Source: Acinetobacter sp. TR3
GTDB lineage: Bacteria > Pseudomonadota > Gammaproteobacteria > Pseudomonadales > Moraxellaceae
Assembly: GCF_027105055.1 (NCBI RefSeq)
Contig: NZ_CP114264.1
Coordinates: forward strand, 2,046,001 to 2,110,000
Direction of reading: 5' to 3'
DNA length: 64,000 nt
Made by a program: the position numbers and the translations under genes. The notes beneath the pieces were generated by a model that saw only the letters and a program-made list of their open reading frames with translations, did not search any database and had not been told where the DNA came from. The stretch's first letter is position 1, and each line of letters opens with the position of its first letter. Below are positions 1 to 9,941 of the stretch, piece after piece.

Positions 1-417
<417 letters not shown>

Positions 418-460
418 TCATGCTGTTAAAATTGGAAGCTAAGCTTTTTAAACTTAGCAA

Positions 461-1627
461 TTAAATTTTTTCAATTACCCATTGCCCATTTTGCAACACC
501 ATTTGATGCGTCGCATAAGGTACAGAGCTTAAATCATCATTACCTAACAATTGCACTACACTTAAACCTTGAGTACGTGCATCAGCAATTGCATTCCATA
601 GATCTTGTTGATTGCCTTTAGGAGCGACAACTGTTTCAATTTCAGCAAATTGTGTAGCGCCTAAAGCATATAAATCACAACTAAAACCTGTTGCTGGACG
701 AGCACGACCAAAGTGCTCACCAATACCATCATAACGCCCACCCTGAGCAAGTGGCGCAGCGCGATTAGGCGCATAAATGGCATACATCAAACCCGTATGA
801 TAGTGGTAACTACGCAGTTCAATGACATCTATACCAATATCAAGACTAGACCAGCGAGATCTTATTTCTGCAAAAGTTGTTCTCAATGCATCAAACGCAT
901 TTTTAAAATCAACATCATTTAAAACATCTGGACTTAAATGTGCTTGCAAAGCTTCTAGATCGCTCGCATAACGACCTAGAGCATAAAAATCAGTACCCAT
1001 TGGCAAGTCTTGAGTAAATTCTTCTAATTCTGGTAAAGCCTTACGCTGATATAAATCAGACAGCTGATTTTCAGTATTTTTATTTAAACCAGCACGCTTA
1101 ACCAGACTACGGAATAAACCAACATGACCTAAGTCTAGGTGAACACCTTGTAAACTATCTGTTTTTTCCAACAAACCAAGCATAACATCAATCATTTCGA
1201 CATCAGCTTCGATGCTGTCATGACCATATAGCTCCGCACCCAACTGGAGTGGAGCGCGTGTTGCATTAAAGTTTTGCGGTTTTGTATGAAGGACTGTACC
1301 TGCATAGCAATAACGAGCTACACCTTCAATTGGTCGAACATGCGCATCAATACGTGCAACTTGCGGTGTCATATCCGCTCGGACACCAAGCAAACGACCT
1401 GAAAGTTGATCAATAACTTTAAATGTAACCAAATCTAAGTCTTGATTTGATTCTGAAAGTGAAGATAACGATTCGATGTATTCAATAAATGGTGTATATA
1501 CCAATTGATAACCGCGAACTGCAAGAAAATCTAATGCTTGTCTACGCAAAGCTTCAACAACTTGCGCTTGTTCGGGCAATACATCTGCTACCCCATCAGG
1601 GAGCAACCATGTCTCTGAAATGGTCAT
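461..1627 (-). CDS. hisZ: ATP phosphoribosyltransferase regulatory subunit HisZ
   Basis: HisZ is a catalytically inactive paralogue of histidyl-tRNA synthetase. It pairs with the short form of HisG to give an active, histidine-inhibited ATP phosphoribosyltransferase for step one of histidine synthesis. Visible class-II synthetase-like motifs are LLPDGVADVLP near the N-terminus, RADMTPQVAR (motif 2 like) and QGGRYDG. The open frame reaches 1723, but the 32 extra codons are cysteine/phenylalanine-rich and unlike the family. I chose the ATG at 1627, which has AGG upstream and gives 388 residues, a usual length. A terminator-like hairpin lies in the leader about 55 bp upstream (see 1683-1707). 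Confidence 0.93.
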   Translation of the reverse strand: MTISETWLLPDGVADVLPEQAQVVEALRRQALDFLAVRGYQLVYTPFIEYIESLSSLSESNQDLDLVTFKVIDQLSGRLLGVRADMTPQVARIDAHVRPIEGVARYCYAGTVLHTKPQNFNATRAPLQLGAELYGHDSIEADVEMIDVMLGLLEKTDSLQGVHLDLGHVGLFRSLVKRAGLNKNTENQLSDLYQRKALPELEEFTQDLPMGTDFYALGRYASDLEALQAHLSPDVLNDVDFKNAFDALRTTFAEIRSRWSSLDIGIDVIELRSYHYHTGLMYAIYAPNRAAPLAQGGRYDGIGEHFGRARPATGFSCDLYALGATQFAEIETVVAPKGNQQDLWNAIADARTQGLSVVQLLGNDDLSSVPYATHQMVLQNGQWVIEKI

Positions 1628-1682
1628 GTTCAAACCTAAAATCTGTTCAATGTGGAGGCATCCACACAAAAAGCAACCACAT

Positions 1683-1707
1683 AAAAAAATCGGGTGAATG
1701 CCCGATT
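1683..1707 (-). terminator. hairpin plus T-run in the leader of hisZ (terminator or attenuator)
   Basis: Read on the minus strand, AATCGGG, a six-base loop and CCCGATT are followed by seven T residues. It is about 120 bp past the stop of the upstream lipoprotein gene and about 55 bp before the hisZ start. It may simply stop read-through, or act as an attenuator. A second small hairpin (TGTGGA, loop GGCA, TCCACA, 1651-1666) follows before the hisZ start. Confidence 0.6.
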
Positions 1708-1773
1708 CAGCGTAGTGTAGCACGAAGATTTATATGATGCACCTGAGAATTTTAGGAAATTGAGTCTTTTAAA

Positions 1774-1800
1774 CATAGGTATCTAGTGTGGATACCTATG
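1774..1800 (-). terminator. perfect 10-bp inverted repeat after the lipoprotein gene
   Basis: CATAGGTATC and GATACCTATG are separated by seven bases, 26 bp past the lipoprotein stop codon. On the minus strand it is followed by TTTAAAAG, a weak T-run, so it is a poor intrinsic terminator. It could instead be a dyad binding site. Confidence 0.45.
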
Positions 1801-1825
1801 AAAATACCAAAGATTTTAGAGTTAG

Positions 1826-2863
1826 TTACGCTGCACTGTATTCATATTTAACATCGTAAGTAACGCTATATCCATTCGCATTTACTGTCGCATTGATATT
1901 TCCTACAGATCCATTAAAACTACAACTATTAATCTTGAATTGACCTTGTGGTAATTGCGCAGTTACATCATTAGAACCACAGAATTCAGATTGATTAGTA
2001 GGTTTTGGTACATTATTTATCGTTACAGATGCACCTTGCCCCATTACTGAAGTTGTCACTTTTAAATTATAATTTCCTGAAGGGATACTTGGATTATTAC
2101 TTAGATCAACAACAATATTTAAACCAGTCGTATTGACACTATAGTTCCATTCAAACGGTTGACCATTGACGACATATTGCACATTACAATTATATGTACT
2201 ACCAATACCGGTACAGACACTATTTAAACCATTGATTTTAACTTGATCTAAAACTTTATCTAAGCCTGTTGAATTTGCAGTAAATGCTGTTTTAAAAATA
2301 TTCGGATAACCCGTTGTTGCACTAAAGCCATTTGCTTCAAACACTGTTTTTAAATTCGCAACAACTTCTTTAGCCGATTGTTCAATCGCAGTATTGATTT
2401 CTTCTATTGTACTATCTTTAGCTAATGTCGCCCAATGGTTATAAATATCTGCTAATGAATTATAATCGCGATTTTCAGGTTTTTGATTAATTGCTAAAAT
2501 CGCTTGACTCGTCAATTGCGTGACATTGACATTACCAGCCCCACCCGCATAAGAATATAAAGTCACATCACCCTTTGTTGCTTTTAATAGATATGGTGCA
2601 CCTTTTTCAACATCAATACTAAACTTGCCATCCATCCCCACAACAACGGATTTTTTTACACCATTTTTATTAACAACTTCCAAATTAGCGCCAGCCAAAG
2701 CTGCCCCTGTTGCAACAGTCCCTGTCAATTTTTCAGTCGTTGTTTGCTGTTGCCCACCATTATTGTTATTTGAACTATTATCATCATTACAACCTGTGAC
2801 CATTACAATCGCACTAAATAAAGCTGAGCAGATTGCTGTACGTTTTAAAACTATTTTTTTCAT
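1826..2863 (-). CDS. large hypothetical lipoprotein with carboxypeptidase-regulatory-like fold
   Basis: Residues 1-25 form a lipoprotein signal (MKKIVLKR, hydrophobic core, lipobox VTGC), so the mature protein should be lipid-anchored at Cys25. An Asn/Gln-rich tether (about 26-45) follows, then a segment around GTVATGAALAGANLEVVNK that resembles a carboxypeptidase regulatory-like/beta-sandwich domain. The rest of the 345-residue protein is a Thr/Asn/Ser-rich, probably beta-rich secreted region with cysteines that could form disulfides. No catalytic motif is visible. It stands alone, with hairpins downstream and 266 bp of AT-rich DNA upstream. Function unknown. Confidence 0.75.
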   Translation of the reverse strand: MKKIVLKRTAICSALFSAIVMVTGCNDDNSSNNNNGGQQQTTTEKLTGTVATGAALAGANLEVVNKNGVKKSVVVGMDGKFSIDVEKGAPYLLKATKGDVTLYSYAGGAGNVNVTQLTSQAILAINQKPENRDYNSLADIYNHWATLAKDSTIEEINTAIEQSAKEVVANLKTVFEANGFSATTGYPNIFKTAFTANSTGLDKVLDQVKINGLNSVCTGIGSTYNCNVQYVVNGQPFEWNYSVNTTGLNIVVDLSNNPSIPSGNYNLKVTTSVMGQGASVTINNVPKPTNQSEFCGSNDVTAQLPQGQFKINSCSFNGSVGNINATVNANGYSVTYDVKYEYSAA

Positions 2864-3129
2864 TATTAATTATCCTTATGTGTTTAGTGGTCAATGCTTT
2901 GTGAAGCACGATTTATAATAAGCAACAGCCAAAACACACTTCAAGTTAGTTTTCAGTCAAAATAATAATTAAAAAATATTTAACCATCTAACAAAAATTA
3001 ATCATTGTTTTGCATAAGTTTTACAATTCTATATAGAGTCTTTTCTAGTTTTAAATTTGTATCAAAATATTTTTAAAAACAAATATTTAATTAAAAAAAT
3101 TATCAATTCCCCATTTGAGGAATACCCAT

Positions 3130-3447
3130 TTATGACACATTCTCCCCACCTTTAACCATAATTTCCAAAACATTCACCAACTCAGCATTTTGTTTCTCCA
3201 ATGCTGCGATATTTGCCACAGTTCTATCTAAAACTTCTTGTTGTACATGCATCTTCTTTGCTAAATCTTGCATAATTTCCAAACTCTTTTTTAGATGCAA
3301 CTCTAGATGTACAACTTTTCCCTCAAGTTGTAAAACGTGTGTATCTTGGTTTGGTACTATTGTTGATGTCTTAAACTGAAACCAAAATAAAAAAGCAACA
3401 GCCACCAATAAAACAATCAGGAAGCCCCAAATCAACATCAATGTCAT
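3130..3447 (-). CDS. small membrane-anchored coiled-coil protein, unknown function
   Basis: 105 residues. Residues 3-25 form one strongly hydrophobic segment (LMLIWGFLIVLLVAVAFLFW), and residues about 40-95 have heptad-like Leu/Ile/Val spacing typical of a coiled coil. The layout suggests a single-pass inner-membrane protein with a helical cytoplasmic or periplasmic tail. It lies 39 bp downstream of the epd-like dehydrogenase on the same strand and may be cotranscribed. I do not recognise a named family. Confidence 0.65.
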   Translation of the reverse strand: MTLMLIWGFLIVLLVAVAFLFWFQFKTSTIVPNQDTHVLQLEGKVVHLELHLKKSLEIMQDLAKKMHVQQEVLDRTVANIAALEKQNAELVNVLEIMVKGGENVS

Positions 3448-3486
3448 AATTTTATCCTCAAATTTTATTTCTAATATATGATCTAT

Positions 3487-4512
3487 TTAACGACAAAAAG
3501 ATTCACACAAATCAAGTAAACGATTCGCATATCCCCATTCATTATCATACCACGCAAACACTTTGGCTTGATGACCCACCACCATGGTTTGAGTTAAATC
3601 GACGATTAAAGAATAGGGCGAATGATTAAAATCACTTGAAACCAAATCTTCATCTGTCACTTGCATAATCTGCGCATAATCAAGTTGTGCCGCTTTGCTC
3701 AATACTTGATTAATTTTATGCACTGTAATGGCTGAATGCGAGACAAAACTCAAATCAATTGCTGCGACATTAATGGTTGGAACACGAATAGAATAACCAT
3801 CAATTCGGCCTTCCATTTTTGGCATCACTTGTTTTAATGCCCCTAATGCACTCGAAGTTGTTGGAATAATATTTTGTCCTGAAGCACGGGCACGACGTAA
3901 ATCTCGGTGTGCGTGATCTAATACCGATTGATCTGCTGTAACCGCATGGATTTCTGTCATTAATGCCGTATCAATACCAAAAGCATCATCAATAATTTTA
4001 ACTAATGGTACTAATGCCTGTGTGGTACATGAAACACTGGAAATAATTTGATCAGTTGCTTTCACATCATTGTGATTGACACCATAGACAATTGCAGCAT
4101 CGACCGAATCAAAAGGCGCAGCACCAATAATGACCCGCTTTGCCCCTGCTTCGACATGGCGAGTTGCATCAGCACGTGAACGGAATAGACCTGTACATTC
4201 CAATACCACATCTATTTTTAAATCTGCCCAAGAGAGCAATTCAGGTTGTGCTTGCTTAAAGACTTGTAATTTTAACTGTCGTTGATTGGACTGAATATTT
4301 AAAAATATCTGCTCATTTTCAATCTGAATTTCAACTTGACCTGCAAAACGTCCATGCGTGGTGTCATACTTAAACAAGTGCACCAAGGTCTGCACATCGG
4401 CAATGTCGTTGATGGCAACGATATCAAATTGAAATTTTTTTGGACTCTCAAACCACGCACGTAATACATTTCGACCAATTCGACCAAATCCATTAATAGC
4501 GATACGTTGCAT
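3487..4512 (-). CDS. erythrose-4-phosphate / glyceraldehyde-3-phosphate dehydrogenase family enzyme, probably Epd-like
   Basis: 341 residues with the GAPDH-family Rossmann start INGFGRIGRNV, the catalytic cysteine in SCTTQ and the catalytic histidine in EIHAVTADQ. Several stretches look closer to erythrose-4-phosphate dehydrogenase than to glycolytic GAPDH: INVAAIDLS, SSDFNHSPYS and the ending DNEWGYANRLLDL. Epd oxidises erythrose-4-phosphate to 4-phosphoerythronate for pyridoxal phosphate synthesis; pdxJ of the same pathway is at the other end of this window. The usual SCTTN Asn is Gln here. The specificity is inferred. The gene is divergent from alaS. Confidence 0.75.
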   Translation of the reverse strand: MQRIAINGFGRIGRNVLRAWFESPKKFQFDIVAINDIADVQTLVHLFKYDTTHGRFAGQVEIQIENEQIFLNIQSNQRQLKLQVFKQAQPELLSWADLKIDVVLECTGLFRSRADATRHVEAGAKRVIIGAAPFDSVDAAIVYGVNHNDVKATDQIISSVSCTTQALVPLVKIIDDAFGIDTALMTEIHAVTADQSVLDHAHRDLRRARASGQNIIPTTSSALGALKQVMPKMEGRIDGYSIRVPTINVAAIDLSFVSHSAITVHKINQVLSKAAQLDYAQIMQVTDEDLVSSDFNHSPYSLIVDLTQTMVVGHQAKVFAWYDNEWGYANRLLDLCESFCR

Positions 4513-4633
4513 GCAGAGCCCTTATTCATCAAAACATCATCTTTTCTATGCTATATGGTAAAACATGAACAGCGCTATTGAATATAGATTTTTAGCTTAA
4601 ACACAGTTTTATATGATATTGCTTGTAAAATCG

Positions 4634-4662
4634 TTGGTTGGACTGGTATTTTCCGTTATAAT
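4634..4662 (+). promoter_or_regulatory. sigma-70 promoter of alaS
   Basis: TTGGTT, a 17-base spacer and a perfect TATAAT (4657-4662) lie about 48 bp before the chosen alaS ATG. Confidence 0.7.
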
Positions 4663-4709
4663 TTAGCACTTTTTAAAATTATGGACGCTTGGTTGTGAGT
4701 ACTCGTTTT

Positions 4710-7385
4710 ATGACATCCGCTGAAATCCGTGAAGCATTTTTGCGTTACTTCGAATCGCAAGGGCATACACGTGTTGCTTCGAGTTCTCTCGTTCCTGCCA
4801 ACGACCCAACTTTGCTATTTACCAATGCTGGTATGAACCAGTTTAAAGACTGTTTCTTAGGTTTAGAAAAGCGCGACTATGTTCGTGCTGTTTCATCACA
4901 AAAATGTGTGCGTGCAGGCGGTAAACACAATGACCTCGACAACGTAGGTTATACCGCACGTCATCATACTTTCTTTGAAATGTTAGGTAACTTCTCTTTC
5001 GGTGATTATTTCAAACAAAATGCACTGAAATTTGCTTGGGAATTTTTGACCAGCGAACAATGGTTAGGTTTACCGAAAGATCGTTTATATGTCACGGTTT
5101 ATCACACTGATGATGAAGCATTTGATATTTGGAACAAAGAAATCGGTATTGATGCTGAGCGTATTATCCGTATTGGTGACAATAAAGGCGGTTTATACGC
5201 TTCTGATAACTTCTGGGCAATGGGTGATACAGGTCCATGTGGTCCATGTTCAGAAATCTTCTATGATCATGGCGATCATATCTGGGGTGGCTTACCTGGC
5301 TCACCTGAGGAAGATGGCGACCGTTTCATCGAAATTTGGAACAATGTATTCATGCAGTTCAACCGTACTGCGGATGGTGTAATGCACCCTCTTCCAGCAC
5401 CTTCTGTAGATACAGGTATGGGCTTGGAGCGTATTTCTGCGGTTCTGCAACATGTCAATTCAAACTACGAAATTGACCTGTTCCAGCACTTATTAAAAGC
5501 AGCAGCTGAAATCATTGGTTTAGATACCACTGCAATTGAAGCTGAAGCGAAAGCTCAAAATAAACCAGTTGAATATCCAGCATCATTAAAAGTCATTGCA
5601 GATCATGCACGTTCATGCTCATTCTTGATTGCTGACGGTGTTAATCCTTCAAATGAAGGTCGTGGTTATGTGTTGCGTCGTATCATTCGCCGTGCAGTGC
5701 GTCATGGTAATAAGTTAGGTGCAACAGGTTCTTTCTTCTACAAGATGTTGCAACCTTTAATTGAAGTGATGGGTGAAGCTTACCCTGAGCTTGCTGCACA
5801 ACAAGCACGCATCGAAGCACAATTGCTTAAAGAAGAAGAGCAATTTGCTAAAACACTTGAGCAAGGCTTGAAGTTGTTAGAAGGTGAATTGGCTCAACTG
5901 AAAGGCAATGTGATTGCAGGCGAAACTGTATTCAAACTTTATGATACTTACGGTTTCCCGACTGACTTAACTGCCGATATCGCACGTGAGCGTGATCTGA
6001 CAATTGATGAAGCTGGTTTTGAAGTTGAAATGGCTGCACAACGCCAACGTGCGCGTGATGCAGGTAAATTCGCAGTTGACTATAACAGCATTGTTAAAGT
6101 TGAAGGCGAAACTCAATTTGATGGTTATGATGCAACTCAAGGTCAAGGTCAAATTGTTGCGATCTATAAAGATGGCGTTCAAGTTGATGAGATCAATGAA
6201 GGTGATGAAGCCCTTATCGTTTTGAACCAAACTCCTTTCTATGCTGAAAGCGGTGGTCAAATTGGTGACACAGGTATCTTCAAAAATGATACAGGTATTT
6301 TCGAAGTTCAAGATACCAAAAAATCTGGTGGTGCTTTTGTACACCAAGGTCTCGTGACCATGGGTAGCCTCAAAGCAACTCAAAACGTTGAAGCAACCGT
6401 TAAAGCGGATATTCGTGCAGCAACTGCGCGTAATCACTCTGCCACTCACCTTCTCCATGCAGCTTTACGTCAGATTCTTGGTGAGCATGTACAACAAAAA
6501 GGTTCTTTGGTTGCAAGCGATATTTTACGTTTTGACTTTGCCAACGACCAACCTGTTTCTTTCGAACAATTGCAACAGATTGAACGTTTAGTCAATGCCG
6601 AAGTGATTGCCAACACTCCTGTAACAACTGAACTGCTCGATATTGAATCAGCTAAAACGAAAGGCGCGATGATGCTGTTCGGTGAAAAGTATGGTGAAGA
6701 AGTTCGCGTACTGTCTATGGGTTCTATGATTGAAGAGCAAAACTTCTCAATCGAACTGTGTGGTGGGATTCACGTTAAACGTACGGGTGATATTGGTTTA
6801 TTCAAAATCACTTCTGAAGGTGGTGTCGCTGCGGGCGTTCGCCGTATTGAAGCCGTGACGGGTACGAAAGCACTTGAAACAGTTCAAAAAGCAGAAACAG
6901 ATATCCAAATCATTAACGGTTTATTGAAAGCGCAAAAAGACCAAACTGTAGAAAAAGTTGAAGCGATTGTTGAAACAGCATCAAGTCTACAAAAGCAAAT
7001 TGAACAATTAAATCAAAAATTAGCTAGCTTCCAAGCAGCTGATTTATTAGATCAAGTGAAAGAAATTGCTGGTCGTCAAACGCTTATCACATCAGTAAAA
7101 GGTTTAGATGCCAAATCATTACGCAATCTACATGACAGCGTAAAATCAAAATTGGAAGATGCAGTCATTATTTTAGCTGGTGTTGAAGGTGATAAAGTGA
7201 GTTTAATCGCATCCGTCGCTAAACAATACGCTGCAACTCTAAAAGCAGGTGACATCATCAAACATTTAGCTCAAGAGCTTGGTGGCAAAGGTGGTGGTAA
7301 ACCTGACTTAGCACAAGGTGGCGCGCCACTTAACGAGAAGTTTGATCAAGTGATTGCAGCATTGCCTGCTTGGCTTGAGCAATAA
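4710..7385 (+). CDS. alaS: alanyl-tRNA synthetase
   Basis: Charges tRNA-Ala with alanine. The order is a class-II catalytic core ([30 protein letters not shown]), a tRNA recognition region, the editing domain with its zinc-binding HSATHLLH and [13 protein letters not shown] motifs, and a C-terminal coiled coil plus C-Ala domain with the [14 protein letters not shown] glycine-rich motif. The frame can be opened earlier at TTG 4689 or GTG 4695, but the ATG at 4710 ([10 protein letters not shown]) matches the family N-terminus and gives 891 residues. lysC follows 66 bp downstream with no T-tailed terminator, so the two are probably cotranscribed. Confidence 0.97.
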   Translation: MTSAEIREAFLRYFESQGHTRVASSSLVPANDPTLLFTNAGMNQFKDCFLGLEKRDYVRAVSSQKCVRAGGKHNDLDNVGYTARHHTFFEMLGNFSFGDYFKQNALKFAWEFLTSEQWLGLPKDRLYVTVYHTDDEAFDIWNKEIGIDAERIIRIGDNKGGLYASDNFWAMGDTGPCGPCSEIFYDHGDHIWGGLPGSPEEDGDRFIEIWNNVFMQFNRTADGVMHPLPAPSVDTGMGLERISAVLQHVNSNYEIDLFQHLLKAAAEIIGLDTTAIEAEAKAQNKPVEYPASLKVIADHARSCSFLIADGVNPSNEGRGYVLRRIIRRAVRHGNKLGATGSFFYKMLQPLIEVMGEAYPELAAQQARIEAQLLKEEEQFAKTLEQGLKLLEGELAQLKGNVIAGETVFKLYDTYGFPTDLTADIARERDLTIDEAGFEVEMAAQRQRARDAGKFAVDYNSIVKVEGETQFDGYDATQGQGQIVAIYKDGVQVDEINEGDEALIVLNQTPFYAESGGQIGDTGIFKNDTGIFEVQDTKKSGGAFVHQGLVTMGSLKATQNVEATVKADIRAATARNHSATHLLHAALRQILGEHVQQKGSLVASDILRFDFANDQPVSFEQLQQIERLVNAEVIANTPVTTELLDIESAKTKGAMMLFGEKYGEEVRVLSMGSMIEEQNFSIELCGGIHVKRTGDIGLFKITSEGGVAAGVRRIEAVTGTKALETVQKAETDIQIINGLLKAQKDQTVEKVEAIVETASSLQKQIEQLNQKLASFQAADLLDQVKEIAGRQTLITSVKGLDAKSLRNLHDSVKSKLEDAVIILAGVEGDKVSLIASVAKQYAATLKAGDIIKHLAQELGGKGGGKPDLAQGGAPLNEKFDQVIAALPAWLEQ

Positions 7386-7410
7386 TAACAACTTCACTTT
7401 TGTGTAACTG

Positions 7411-7430
7411 ACCCTGATGCCTCTCAGGGT
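7411..7430 (+). promoter_or_regulatory. hairpin between alaS and lysC
   Basis: ACCCTGA, a six-base loop (TGCCTC) and TCAGGGT form a perfect 7-bp stem 25 bp past the alaS stop. There is no T-run, so it looks like an mRNA processing or stability element rather than a terminator. Confidence 0.4.
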
Positions 7431-7451
7431 CATGGCTTATATGGAACAACT

Positions 7452-8732
7452 ATGGCATTAATCGTTCAAAAATATGGCGGTACCTCTATGGGTACTCCTG
7501 AGCGCATTTTAAATGTTGCTCATCGTGTCAAGCGTTGGCATGATCATGGTCACAAAGTGGTCGTGGTTGTATCGGCAATGAGTGGTGAAACCAACCGCTT
7601 ACTTGCGCTTGCTAAAGCCATTACTAGCACCCCTAACCCACGTGAACTTGATCAAATGGTGTCTACGGGTGAACAAGTAACGATTTCCATGTTAGCTATG
7701 GCACTGAATTCAATTGGTGTAGAAGCTAAATCATACACTGGACGTCAAGTTGGGATTAAAACTGACAGCGCGTTTACCAAAGCACGTATCGAATCAATTG
7801 ATACTGATGTAATGACCAATGATTTAGATGCAGGTCGTGTCATTGTTGTCGCTGGTTTCCAAGGCTTTGATGCTGAAGGAAATATTACAACATTAGGTCG
7901 TGGCGGTTCAGATACCTCTGGTGTAGCACTTGCAGCCGCTTTAAAAGCAGATGAATGCCAAATTTATACAGATGTGGATGGTGTTTATACCACTGATCCT
8001 CGTGTAGCACCTAAAGCGAAAAAAGTTGACCGTATCTCTTTTGAAGAAATGCTTGAAATGGCATCTTTAGGTTCAAAAGTTTTACAAATTCGTTCGGTTG
8101 AATTCGCAGGCAAATATCAGGTTCCATTACGTGTATTATCAAGCTTTGATAATGACAATGACGGCGCATTTGATGAAGATTTCAAACAAAACGTAGGCAC
8201 ACTAATCACGACTGAGGCAGAAGACGACATGGAACAACCAATTATTGCAGGCATTGCATTTAACCGTGACGAAGCAAAATTAACGATTTTGGGTGTTCCA
8301 GATGAACCGGGCATTGCCTCTAAAATCTTATCACCGATTAGTGATGCCAACATTGAAGTGGATATGATTATCCAAAATGTTGAAGAAGATGGTACTACTG
8401 ATTTTACCTTTACTGTAAATCGCAATGATCTTGCTAAAGCTAAAGCAATCTTAGACCAAACAGCAAGCAGCATTGAAGGCTGTGAAGTTGTCACTCGCGA
8501 TGACATCGTAAAAGTGTCTATTGTTGGTGTAGGTATGCGCTCACATGCTGGTGTAGCAAGCAAAATGTTTACAGCTCTTGCAGATGAAAGCATTAATATT
8601 CTCATGATTTCTACTTCAGAAATTAAGATTTCTGTCATCATTGAAGAAAACTACCTAGAGCTTGCTGTACGTTGCCTACATACCGCTTTTGGTTTAGACC
8701 GTGAACATGGCGAAAGCAGCGCACGTGCTTAA
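7452..8732 (+). CDS. lysC: aspartate kinase
   Basis: Phosphorylates aspartate at the head of the lysine, threonine, methionine and diaminopimelate pathway. The N-terminal amino-acid kinase domain begins VQKYGGTSMG and holds GRGGSDTSGVALAAAL, with the nucleotide-binding YTDVDGVYTTDPR. Two C-terminal ACT domains (from about residue 265) should bind the feedback inhibitors lysine/threonine. The 426-residue length matches monofunctional beta-proteobacterial/Pseudomonas-type enzymes. It follows alaS closely and is followed by a hairpin terminator before csrA, the conserved alaS-lysC-csrA order. Confidence 0.96.
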   Translation: MALIVQKYGGTSMGTPERILNVAHRVKRWHDHGHKVVVVVSAMSGETNRLLALAKAITSTPNPRELDQMVSTGEQVTISMLAMALNSIGVEAKSYTGRQVGIKTDSAFTKARIESIDTDVMTNDLDAGRVIVVAGFQGFDAEGNITTLGRGGSDTSGVALAAALKADECQIYTDVDGVYTTDPRVAPKAKKVDRISFEEMLEMASLGSKVLQIRSVEFAGKYQVPLRVLSSFDNDNDGAFDEDFKQNVGTLITTEAEDDMEQPIIAGIAFNRDEAKLTILGVPDEPGIASKILSPISDANIEVDMIIQNVEEDGTTDFTFTVNRNDLAKAKAILDQTASSIEGCEVVTRDDIVKVSIVGVGMRSHAGVASKMFTALADESINILMISTSEIKISVIIEENYLELAVRCLHTAFGLDREHGESSARA

Positions 8733-8779
8733 TTCATAGCACAATAAGCATATTTACTTTCAAGTAAATAGTAAAAAAT

Positions 8780-8815
8780 ACAGAGCCACTATAGTTTTTA
8801 TTACAGTGGCTCTGT
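8780..8815 (+). terminator. terminator after lysC
   Basis: ACAGAGCCACT and AGTGGCTCTGT form an 11-bp perfect stem around a 14-base loop, with only a short T/A tail (TATATT). It separates lysC from csrA. Confidence 0.65.
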
Positions 8816-8972
8816 TATATTAAGTTGTGAGGTTTTTCAGAAGAACTTGGCAGAACTTACGAAAAAAAGCTGTTTTTTACATATTTCTGTTAGAATTTTC
8901 TGTATATTAAGGCTGTGCTTTCAAACAATGAATTCCCTGTCGCAAGTTTAAGCGTTTAGCAAGGAGATAAAC

Positions 8973-9236
8973 ATGCTGATTCTGACCCGTCGTGTCGGAG
9001 AAACATTAATGATTGGGGATCAAGTCAGTGTTACTGTGCTTGGCGTAAAAGGTAATCAGGTGCGTATTGGTGTAAATGCTCCAAAAGAAGTTTCCGTGCA
9101 TCGTGAGGAAATTTACCAACGTATCCAACATGAACGTGCTATGCATGAGCATTTACAACATCTTGATCAAGATTATCAACTTTCTTTTGAAGAAGATAAT
9201 AACGATTTCACTCGAAATAATAACTTCAATCGTTAA
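8973..9236 (+). CDS. csrA: carbon storage regulator CsrA with extended C-terminus
   Basis: An RNA-binding dimer that recognises GGA motifs near ribosome-binding sites and controls translation and stability of many mRNAs. The conserved core [16 protein letters not shown]...[19 protein letters not shown] (residues 1-48) is intact. At 87 residues it is longer than the usual 60-65; the tail from about residue 60 is acidic and Asn-rich, ending [11 protein letters not shown] strong AAGGAG ribosome-binding site precedes the ATG. The gene has its own upstream region after the lysC terminator and ends at a strong bidirectional terminator. Confidence 0.97.
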   Translation: MLILTRRVGETLMIGDQVSVTVLGVKGNQVRIGVNAPKEVSVHREEIYQRIQHERAMHEHLQHLDQDYQLSFEEDNNDFTRNNNFNR

Positions 9237-9254
9237 TGTACAGAATTCTTCTCT

Positions 9255-9293
9255 AACAATTAAAGCGACTAATCTTTAGTCGCTTTAATTGTT
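9255..9293. terminator. bidirectional terminator between csrA and rnhB
   Basis: AACAATTAAAGCGACTAA and its exact complement form an 18-bp stem around the loop TCT, placed between the two convergent genes. Confidence 0.85.
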
Positions 9294-9314
9294 TATGGAG
9301 ACTCAATTATATAT

Positions 9315-9893
9315 TTATAAACCCAGCGCTTTTTTTACTGGCGCATAACTACGACGATGTTGATCAATCACGCCATACGCTGCAATTGCTTCAAAATGTG
9401 CTTTAGTTGGATAGCCTTTATGTTTTGCAAAACCATAATTAGGGTATTGCTGATCTAGTTCATGCATTTGACGGTCACGTGTTACTTTAGCCAAGATACT
9501 TGCTGCACTAATCTCAGCATGGCTTGCATCCCCACCAACAATCGCTTCACACGATATTTCAATTCCTTTCGGAATTTGGTTGCCATCAACAATCACTTTT
9601 TCAGGCTGAATGTTTAAAGCATCTACAGCACGACGCATGGCTAAAAAAGTTGCCTGTAAAATATTAATTTCGTCAATTTCTGCGTGAGAAGCTTCTGCAA
9701 TTGACCAAGCTAAGGCTTTCTCTTGAATTTCTAAGAAAAGTTTTTCACGTTTCTTTTCAGTTAATTTTTTAGAATCATTTAAACCCTCAATCGGATTATT
9801 GGGATCTAAAATTACCGCAGCAGCAACAACTGAACCTACCAAAGGCCCACGCCCTGCTTCATCTACACCAGCAACAAACATGATATTACTCAC
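9315..9893 (-). CDS. rnhB: ribonuclease HII
   Basis: Cuts the RNA strand of RNA-DNA hybrids and removes single ribonucleotides misincorporated in DNA. The signature [11 protein letters not shown] at residues 10-20 holds the first two catalytic acids (Asp11, Glu12). VIVDGNQIP and [13 protein letters not shown] carry the others. The length of 192 residues is normal. It is convergent with csrA and lies 48 bp downstream of the broken small gene at 9942-10306. Confidence 0.96.
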   Translation of the reverse strand: MSNIMFVAGVDEAGRGPLVGSVVAAAVILDPNNPIEGLNDSKKLTEKKREKLFLEIQEKALAWSIAEASHAEIDEINILQATFLAMRRAVDALNIQPEKVIVDGNQIPKGIEISCEAIVGGDASHAEISAASILAKVTRDRQMHELDQQYPNYGFAKHKGYPTKAHFEAIAAYGVIDQHRRSYAPVKKALGL

Positions 9894-9941
9894 AAAGATC
9901 AGCTGCTTCAGAGCAACTAATTATAACTTATTTAAACTGTT

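Noticed and set aside
5967..6458. A 163-codon minus-strand frame inside alaS
   Set aside because: It is antisense to the conserved alaS coding sequence, has no ribosome-binding site and gives a low-complexity product.
8117..8641. A 174-codon minus-strand frame inside lysC
   Set aside because: It is antisense to the ACT domains of lysC, with no start signal.
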